Below are positions 58,841-64,000 of a stretch of DNA of 64,000 nucleotides, piece after piece (the first letter of the stretch is position 1; each line of letters opens with the position of its first letter). Below the pieces are notes generated by a model. The model was not told where the DNA came from. It saw nothing but the letters and a program-made list of their open reading frames with translations, and did no database searches. The position numbers and the translations under genes are program-made. This stretch comes from Pseudomonadota bacterium (GTDB lineage: Bacteria; Pseudomonadota; Gammaproteobacteria; Burkholderiales; Burkholderiaceae_C): positions 1-64,000 of the forward strand of contig JAEZWW010000037.1 of NCBI GenBank assembly GCA_023442945.1, given 5' to 3'.

Positions 58841-59845
58841 ATGCCGACAAGAAGCATTGCCTGCGCCGCGGCCGTCGAGGTGGGAGCCCGATTGCGCCAG
58901 TGGCAACGTGTCCGCGCAGCCGGTCTGTGGGCGGCAGCGCTCGCCGCCAGCCTGTCTGTCCACGCCGACGTGCTGTTCGTCGATACCAACAACGCGCCGC
59001 TGGAAATCCAGGCCGTGCAGCGCACGCTGGCGCCGGGTGAAAAACTGTGGGTGATTCCCTCGTACGAGCGCCTGCCTGCCAAGCAGCGCGAACAGGCCTC
59101 GCGCGCGGGCGTCGAGAACGAACGCCTCACCCGCCTGGCGCAGGACTGCGCGACCGGCGAACCGGGCACGAACCCCGCCGTGTGCGACCCCGTCGACACC
59201 GGCCTGCGCGACAGCGAGCTGAACCGCCTGGCGGCCTTGGCCGGCTACACGGGCGACGCGCTGCTGGGCGAGCTGGACGCCTTGGTCGCCGACGGCCGGC
59301 GCTGGCATTCGGTGGTCGTGTCGGGCCACCATGAAAACGGCTACTTCGCGGGCGAGTTGGTGGCCCTGTCCAAGACGCAGATGCAGCGCCTGCTGACCGT
59401 GGGGCTTCAGCAGACCGGCAATGCCCCCAGCCTGTTCCTGCTGGGCTGCGACACGCTCACGCCGCGCGCGCTGAACGACATCCTGCTGCCCGCCGTGCAA
59501 TCGCGCAGCGACCTGCTGATCGTGGGCGCGGAAGACCGCGCGCCGACCAAGGTCGAGCCGCGCAACATCGCCTTCATCGAAAGGGCCTTCAAGCGCGCCG
59601 CCAGCCTGCACCGCGTCCGCACGCCCGACGCGCTGCTGCGCGAACAGCGCCTGTTGCGCGCCAACAGCTGGCCGGTCGCACTGTGGCTGGACGGGGACTA
59701 CGTGGCCTTGCAAGGCCACCAAAGCATCGCCGCCGCAGCGCCCGTGCCCGAGCCAGCGCGCCCCGCCGCGCCCGTGCAGGACGCGGCCGCGCCGCCATCG
59801 ACGCCGGTGGCGCCGGCCGCCACCGAAGCGGCGGCCGCGCTGTAA
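58841..59845 (+). CDS. Secreted protein with caspase/CHAT-like His-Cys pattern, unknown function
   Basis: From ATG 58841 (Shine-Dalgarno GGGAGAGAGG just upstream) this is a 334-residue protein. A hydrophobic signal segment (AAGLWAAALAASLSVHA) ends near residue 42. The core has a strand ending in His (RRWHSVVVSGHHENGYFAGE, near 160-178) and a later strand ending in Cys (APSLFLLGCDTLTPRALND, near 205-223). In clan CD peptidases the catalytic His and Cys follow strands in exactly this way. I do not recognise the family, so peptidase activity is a guess. The last 50 residues are Ala/Pro/Val-rich. It is transcribed alone, divergent from the Bug gene. Confidence 0.55.
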   Translation: MPTRSIACAAAVEVGARLRQWQRVRAAGLWAAALAASLSVHADVLFVDTNNAPLEIQAVQRTLAPGEKLWVIPSYERLPAKQREQASRAGVENERLTRLAQDCATGEPGTNPAVCDPVDTGLRDSELNRLAALAGYTGDALLGELDALVADGRRWHSVVVSGHHENGYFAGELVALSKTQMQRLLTVGLQQTGNAPSLFLLGCDTLTPRALNDILLPAVQSRSDLLIVGAEDRAPTKVEPRNIAFIERAFKRAASLHRVRTPDALLREQRLLRANSWPVALWLDGDYVALQGHQSIAAAAPVPEPARPAAPVQDAAAPPSTPVAPAATEAAAAL

Positions 59846-59996
59846 GGCGTGTAAGGCGCCTGCCCGGCAGGAGGTATTCGCCCGCCGTCGCCAGCAGATG
59901 CCCGCAAGTGCCCGGGTATGCGCCAGCGTGGCGTCCTGGCGTGGGGCGCGGGCCACGCGCTAACATGCCGTTCCGCACCGACCACCTGAGCGCCCC

Positions 59997-61196
59997 ATGC
60001 CCCTGACCTTCGCCAAACGCCTCGACAACGTCGAAACCTCCGCCATCCGCGAGCTGTTCAAGCTGCTCGGCAAGCCCGGCATCGTCAGCTTTGCGGGCGG
60101 CTTTCCCGACGTGTCGCTGTGCGACGCGCCGGGCATCACCGAAGCGGCCAACGCGACCCTGAAGCAGGACACCGCGGCCGCCTTGGCCTACGGCGCGACC
60201 GAAGGCTTTCAGCCGCTGCGCGAGCAACTGGCCGCGTTCATGCAGGGCAAGGGCGCGACCGACGTGGCGGCCGACCAGCTTATCGTCACCACCGGCAGCC
60301 AGCAAGGCATGGACCTGCTGGCCAAGAGCCTGATCTCGCCCGGCGACAAGGTCATCGTCGAAGGCCCGACCTTCCTGGCCGCGATCCAGTGCTTTCGCCT
60401 CTACGGCGCCGAAGTCATCTCTGCGCCGATCGACGCCGACGGTGTGCAGGTCGACGCGCTGGAAAAGCTGGTCGAGCAGCATCAACCCAAACTGGTCTAC
60501 CTCATCCCCACCTTCGGCAACCCCAGCGGCGCCACGCTGACGCTGGAGCGCCGCCGTCGCGTGCTCGAAATGGCCGCGCGCACCCAGACCCTGGTGATCG
60601 AAGACGACCCGTACGGCGACCTGTACTTCGACGCGCCGCCGCCGCCCACCCTGCTGGCGCTGTCGCAAGAGGTGCCGGGCAGTCGCGACTACCTGGTGCA
60701 CTGCGGCTCGCTGTCCAAGATTCTGTCGGCCGGTCTGCGCCTGGGCTGGCTGATCGCGCCGCCCGCGCTGCTGTCGCGCACCGTCATGTGCAAGCAGTTC
60801 AGCGACGCCAACAGCAGCACCTTCGCGCAGACCACGGCCGCGCAGTACCTGGCCGCCGGGCGCTTGGCGGCCACGCTCGACCACGCCCGCGCCGCTTACG
60901 GCCAGCGCGCCCGCACCATGTGCGACGCGCTGACCGAAGGCCTGGGCGACCGGCTGGAATTCGTGCGCCCGCAAGGCGGCCTGTTCGTCTGGGCGCGCCT
61001 GACCGGCGCCGGCGGCGCGCTGAGGGACGCCAAGGCCTGGAACGAACGCGGCGTGGCCGAGGGCGTGGCCTTCGTGCCTGGCGCGCCGTTCTACGCCACC
61101 AACGCCGACCCGGCCACGCTGCGCCTGTCCTTTGCCACCGCCGACGAAGCCAAGATCCGCGAAGGCGTGCAGCGCCTGGTCAAGGCGCTGGGCTGA
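59997..61196 (+). CDS. PLP-dependent aminotransferase (fold type I, 2-aminoadipate/aromatic type)
   Basis: This 399-residue aminotransferase related to LysN/ARO8-type and MocR C-domains has the N-terminal motif IVSFAGGFPDVSLCDAPG and the PLP-contact TTGSQQGMDLLAKSLI near 97. It continues with FGNPSGATL near 178, VIEDDPYGDLYFD near 200, and the Schiff-base Lys in CGSLSKILSAGLRLGW near 240. It transfers amino groups between amino acids and 2-oxo acids; specificity is not evident. It starts at ATG 59997. The DUF3820 gene follows after 6 bp and is probably cotranscribed. Confidence 0.9.
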   Translation: MPLTFAKRLDNVETSAIRELFKLLGKPGIVSFAGGFPDVSLCDAPGITEAANATLKQDTAAALAYGATEGFQPLREQLAAFMQGKGATDVAADQLIVTTGSQQGMDLLAKSLISPGDKVIVEGPTFLAAIQCFRLYGAEVISAPIDADGVQVDALEKLVEQHQPKLVYLIPTFGNPSGATLTLERRRRVLEMAARTQTLVIEDDPYGDLYFDAPPPPTLLALSQEVPGSRDYLVHCGSLSKILSAGLRLGWLIAPPALLSRTVMCKQFSDANSSTFAQTTAAQYLAAGRLAATLDHARAAYGQRARTMCDALTEGLGDRLEFVRPQGGLFVWARLTGAGGALRDAKAWNERGVAEGVAFVPGAPFYATNADPATLRLSFATADEAKIREGVQRLVKALG

Positions 61197-61202
61197 CCGG
61201 CC

Positions 61203-61472
61203 ATGGCGCAGGGCGAGGGCGCGGCAGAGCAGGGCGCTGCGCCGCCCAGCGCGTCGGCGCAGCTCGAGCGCCTGGTCACCGTGGCCATGCCCTACGGCAA
61301 GTACAAGGGCCAGCTGCTGGCCGACCTGCCCAGCGCTTACCTGGACTGGTTTGCACGCCAGGGCTTTCCCAAGGGCGAAATCGGGCGCCTGCTGGCGCTG
61401 ATGCACGAAGTGGACCAGGCTGGCGCGCGGGCGCTGCTGGGGCCGCTGCGGGGGCGTTCAGCGGAAAAATAA
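61203..61472 (+). CDS. DUF3820-family protein
   Basis: This 89-residue protein has the DUF3820 core VTVAMPYGKYKGQLLADLPSAYLDWFARQGFPKGEIG. This compact domain is also seen near exonuclease-like proteins. The first 25 residues are Gln/Gly/Ala-rich and poorly structured. The function is not established. It sits 6 bp after the aminotransferase gene and is followed by a repeat copy. Confidence 0.82.
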   Translation: MAQGEGAAEQGAAPPSASAQLERLVTVAMPYGKYKGQLLADLPSAYLDWFARQGFPKGEIGRLLALMHEVDQAGARALLGPLRGRSAEK

Positions 61473-61529
61473 GCCGAATCGGCCGTTGGCCCTAGAAGAA
61501 TCTGCGCGGGCAGCTATAAAAAAGTGAGT
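61473..61529 (-). repeat. 17-nt-box repeat element, copy R20
   Basis: GCCGAATCGGCCGTTGGCCCTA, GAAGAATCTGCGCGGGCA and the box GCTATAAAAAAGTGAGT at 61513-61529. It begins right at the DUF3820 stop codon. Confidence 0.88.
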
Positions 61530-61684
61530 GATCGAGCGCTGGTCTGGCGCCCTGGCGGGGCCGAACAAGGCGTCGCCCCGCCGTCCGCCACCCGTTCCGC
61601 CGCTGCGCACGGATTCCCCGGGCGACCCCTTACCCAGGCCACATCCGCTGCAGGGGCGCCGGCGGCTTCCACGGCGACCGGTCT

Positions 61685-62182
61685 TCAGGCGCCCGCCCGG
61701 GCGGCGGCTTCCTGGGCCACTTCCTCCTTCTCAAGCAGCGCCTGCGCCTCGTCGCGCAGCTGCTCCAGCGCCTGCCGTTCGGCGTCCGAATAGTCGCGCG
61801 CCGCATCGTGCAGCACGCAAACGGTGCCGTACACGCTGCCGTCCGGGCGGTGCAGCGGGTAGCCGAGGTAGTTGCGCAGGCCGAATTCGACCTCGTCCTC
61901 GTTGCCCGCCCATTGCACGTCCTGGGTGGAATCGCGCACAAACAGGGGTGCGTCCTGGTCGACCACACGTTCGCAGTACAGCTCTTGCGCGTCGGCAAAG
62001 GCGGCGCCCTTGCGGCCTTCGGCGCCGATGGCGTAGGTGGCTTCCTGCGGGCCGCCGGAGGCTTCGACCCGCATGTGGGTGGGCGTCGATTGCATGACCA
62101 GCACCGACTCGACGCCGAGCGCCTGCGCCAGCGCGTCCAGACGCGGCTGCAGCGGTTGAAAGCGGGCAGAGGATCGGGCCAT
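61685..62182 (-). CDS. GAF-domain protein
   Basis: From ATG 62182 (GGAGA upstream) this is a 165-residue single GAF domain. LQPRLDALAQALGVESVLVMQ leads in; VVDQDAPLFVRDSTQDVQW and FGLRNYLGYPLHRPDGSVYGTVCVLHDAARDY are the typical ligand-pocket strands of GAF proteins. A helical tail (ALEQLRDEAQALLEKEEVAQEA) could dimerise. It has no output domain and no cyclase or kinase nearby, so it may act as a small-molecule or redox sensor in trans. The open frame continues upstream to 62281, but the Shine-Dalgarno favours 62182. Confidence 0.8.
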   Translation of the reverse strand: MARSSARFQPLQPRLDALAQALGVESVLVMQSTPTHMRVEASGGPQEATYAIGAEGRKGAAFADAQELYCERVVDQDAPLFVRDSTQDVQWAGNEDEVEFGLRNYLGYPLHRPDGSVYGTVCVLHDAARDYSDAERQALEQLRDEAQALLEKEEVAQEAAARAGA

Positions 62183-62420
62183 GGGTATTTCTCCAATCGA
62201 TCGAGAAAATAAAACCAACGTACTCGAATATCCTACATTCCCGTGTCGCCTGCGCCAACGAAGATCGCGTTCTAAGCTCATGCTCTAAGGGGGTACCGCA
62301 GCGGCGTTGGGAGCAGCGTTGGCAGGCGATCGCCAAGGCAGTTCGGCGCTGCGGTTGTCCCTGTGCGACGCCGCCCGCCAGCCCCTTGCAATGGCCCCCG
62401 TCGCCCCCACGTGCTGAGCT

Positions 62421-62777
62421 ATGAAAACCCTGCAATCCCCCTCTCGAACCGCGGCCGTGTTGGCGCAACTGCTGGAGCGGCTGGATGCGAGCCGCGTCCC
62501 CGTGGACGGGCACCAGTACCGCACCGTGGTCGACAGCCTGACGCGCATGCTGTCCGACGACAGCGTTGACTGGCAGCCGCTGCTGGACGAAAGCCCGGCC
62601 GCCGCCACCGTGTACGAAAACATGTTCTACAACGAGGCCGGCCTGTGCCGCTCGCCGCTGGACGCCGCCATGAACGCCGAGCTGATGGCGCGCAAGGCGA
62701 TCGACGGCGCGCGCCGTGCGCCGCCCCCCGGCCCCGCCACAGACAGTGCCGCCCCCGACGCTGCCCCTGCCGCCTAA
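62421..62777 (+). CDS. Small hypothetical protein upstream of trxC
   Basis: This 118-residue soluble protein has a helical core AAVLAQLLERLDASRVPVDGHQYRTVVDSLTRML and then WQPLLDESPAAATVYENMFY. It ends in a Pro/Ala-rich tail. I do not recognise the family, though the pattern looks like a conserved Burkholderiales protein. It ends 13 bp before trxC and should be cotranscribed with it. Confidence 0.65.
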   Translation: MKTLQSPSRTAAVLAQLLERLDASRVPVDGHQYRTVVDSLTRMLSDDSVDWQPLLDESPAAATVYENMFYNEAGLCRSPLDAAMNAELMARKAIDGARRAPPPGPATDSAAPDAAPAA

Positions 62778-62790
62778 CCCGGAGATTGCC

Positions 62791-63246
62791 GTGAGCGAAG
62801 CCGAAGCCCTGCACATCGTTTGCCCCCACTGCCAGACCACCAACCGCGTGCGCGCCGACCAGCTCGGCAGCGACCCGACCTGCGGCCAGTGCAAACAGCC
62901 CTTGTTCACTGGCCACCCGGTGGCGTTGAACGATGTGACGGCCTTCGACAAGCAGATCGGCCGCAACCAGATCCCCGTGCTGGTCGACTTCTGGGCGCCG
63001 TGGTGTGGTCCCTGCCGCATGATGGCGCCCGCCTACGAAAAAGCCGCCGCCGAGCTGGAGCCGCACGTGCGCGTGGCCAAGGTCGACACCGAAGCCGCGC
63101 CCGCCCTGGGCACGCGCTTCAACATCCGCAGCATCCCGACGCTGGCGCTGTTTGTGGGCGGCAAGGAAGTCGCCCGCCAGCCCGGCGCCATGACCAACCC
63201 GGCGCAGATCGTGCAGTGGGTCAAGGCCCACACGCCGCCGGGTTGA
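62791..63246 (+). CDS. trxC: Thioredoxin 2
   Basis: This 151-residue cytoplasmic thioredoxin has an N-terminal zinc ribbon (CPHC near 10-13 and CGQC near 31-34) followed by the thioredoxin fold. The redox motif is WAPWCGPCR near 69-77 and cis-Pro is in IPTLALF near 117. TrxC reduces disulfides during oxidative stress. The start is GTG at 62791 with GGAGA upstream. It ends before a strong terminator. Confidence 0.95.
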   Translation: MSEAEALHIVCPHCQTTNRVRADQLGSDPTCGQCKQPLFTGHPVALNDVTAFDKQIGRNQIPVLVDFWAPWCGPCRMMAPAYEKAAAELEPHVRVAKVDTEAAPALGTRFNIRSIPTLALFVGGKEVARQPGAMTNPAQIVQWVKAHTPPG

Positions 63247-63273
63247 CCGGTTCCCAGGTCCTCAGACCTGCCT

Positions 63274-63304
63274 GCCTTCGGCGCGAGTCGAAGGCTTTTT
63301 TTTG
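63274..63304 (+). terminator. Rho-independent terminator of trxC
   Basis: Stem GCCTTCG/CGAAGGC, loop GCGCGAGT, followed by a run of nine T. It lies 28 bp after the trxC stop. Confidence 0.9.
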
Positions 63305-63430
63305 CCCGTGTTTTGGGTCGACGCGGCTTGCGCGCCTTACCTCCCAGGTAATTGCCGCGCGGCGGGCGCTTGCCGACACTGCTGCACAGGCCGGGCCATC
63401 GGGGTCGGGCCAACGTGACAGGAGAAAAGC

Positions 63431-63853
63431 ATGTCCAACGCACTATCCTCTTCCTTCTTGCGCCGCGTCTTGGTGGCCGACGGCGCGCTGGGCCTGGTCA
63501 CCGCCGCCGTGCATGTGCTGGCCGGCGTGCTGCTGGCCCGCTGGCTGGCGCTGCCGCCGTCGTTGGTGTTCGGCACCGGTGTCTTCCTGGTCGGCTGGGG
63601 CGTGGCGCTGGTCTGGTTGGGCCGCACGCCCAGCGTGGGCGCGGGCGCTGTGTGGGCCGTGATCGGCGGCAACGCCCTGTGGGCGCTGGCGGCCATCGCG
63701 CTGCTGCTGGGCGACGTCGGTGCGCAAGCCAACGGCTGGGGCCGCGCCTACCTGGTGCTGAACGCCGTGATCGTCGTCGTTTTCGCCGAACTGCAATGGT
63801 GGGGCCTGCGCCGCGCCCGTGGCCAGCGCGCCTTGCACCCCGCCGGCGCCTGA
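63431..63853 (+). CDS. Four-helix hypothetical membrane protein
   Basis: This 140-residue protein has four hydrophobic segments (about 14-36, 44-64, 72-92 and 104-124). AGGAG lies upstream of the ATG. Sequence such as ADGALGLVTAAVHVLAGVLLARWLAL and GRAYLVLNAVIVVVFAELQW resembles small DoxX-like or EI24-like integral proteins only loosely, so I leave it unassigned. A further small membrane gene starts 47 bp downstream. Confidence 0.65.
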   Translation: MSNALSSSFLRRVLVADGALGLVTAAVHVLAGVLLARWLALPPSLVFGTGVFLVGWGVALVWLGRTPSVGAGAVWAVIGGNALWALAAIALLLGDVGAQANGWGRAYLVLNAVIVVVFAELQWWGLRRARGQRALHPAGA

Positions 63854-63900
63854 TCTGCCTAGCTGCCGGAACGACGACACTTGTCCCAGGAGAACCCACC

Positions 63901-64000
63901 ATGACCCTCGACCTTCTGCCCCTGGCCGTCGCCTTCATCGTCGGTGTGCCGGCCGCGGCGTCCTGCATCGGCATCGGCCTGGCCGCGGCGCACCTGCTGG
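63901..64000 (+). CDS. Start of a membrane protein gene, cut by the window edge
   Basis: AGGAG and an ATG open a frame MTLDLLPLAVAFIVGVPAAASC, then IGIGLAAAHLL, to the last base. It is a hydrophobic start with a Gly/Ala-rich helix, faintly like ATP-synthase c-type helices but too short to judge. Confidence 0.5.
   Translation, partial: MTLDLLPLAVAFIVGVPAAASCIGIGLAAAHLL

Noticed and set aside
61203..61625. A tandem repeat or duplicated coding start between the DUF3820 gene and the following gap (similar Gln-Gly-Ala-Pro-Pro-Ser stretches)
   Set aside because: The similarity is short and can be explained by compositional bias.

Overview
The window reads as chromosomal DNA of a high-GC betaproteobacterium in the order Burkholderiales, most likely family Comamonadaceae. 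The grounds are the very high G+C, six Bug/TctC-type solute-binding proteins, a GlnRS, MdtABC, UppP and TrxC of beta-proteobacterial type, and a dense family of short intergenic repeats. No rRNA, tRNA, CRISPR array, transposase or integrase was recognised. All calls come from reading the sequence and recalling families; no database search was run.

Layout. 0-9.8 kb: an osmoprotectant-type ABC permease, a nucleotidyltransferase-fold gene with inverted palindromic elements on both sides, a TonB-domain lipoprotein, a chorismatase, a GIY-YIG-like protein with a histone-H1-like tail, an enolase-superfamily enzyme and a Bug protein. 9.8-13.7 kb: an AT-rich two-gene PARIS-type defence module (ariA-ariB) joined by a 4-nt overlap to the stop codon of glnS. 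13.7-15.2 kb: a PXPV-repeat secreted protein, then a non-coding stretch with four repeat copies. 15.2-25.7 kb: a phthalate 4,5-dioxygenase (oph/pht) cluster with oxygenase, reductase, dihydrodiol dehydrogenase and decarboxylase. It also holds GntR and MarR regulators, two Bug proteins and an M29/NicX-like metalloprotein, and its promoters carry several palindromes. Together these would take up phthalate and convert it to protocatechuate.

25.7-30.8 kb: a minus-strand run of GST, DUF4188 protein, alpha/beta hydrolase, LytS-type kinase, retropepsin-like protease and LytTR regulator. 30.9-35 kb: small membrane proteins, an ankyrin protein, UppP and a DUF2322 protein. 35-44.8 kb: the mdtABC multidrug efflux operon with its outer-membrane factor, overlapping by 4 nt at two junctions. 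44.8-48.7 kb: a CoA-thioester module (dehydratase, acyl-CoA dehydrogenase, CoA-transferase) and a hemerythrin protein. 49.2-56.6 kb: a minus-strand operon with a BisC/TorZ-type molybdoenzyme, two Bug proteins, an ADP-forming acyl-CoA synthetase and an enoyl-CoA hydratase. 57-64 kb: nth, a Bug protein, a secreted protein with a caspase-like His/Cys pattern, an aminotransferase, a GAF protein, trxC and small proteins.

The strongest unusual signal is a repeat family of about 60-66 bp, seen 22 times here. In 21 copies one end is a box of exactly 17 nt, usually an inverted repeat of the form GCTAnn...nnTAGC. Most copies lie between genes. Several lie in frame inside genes: four in mdtABC, one each in the LytTR regulator and (weaker) glnS. 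One supplies the N-terminus of the hydrolase and one the start codon of the CoA-transferase. A second, GC-rich repeat type sits in frame in the acyl-CoA dehydrogenase.
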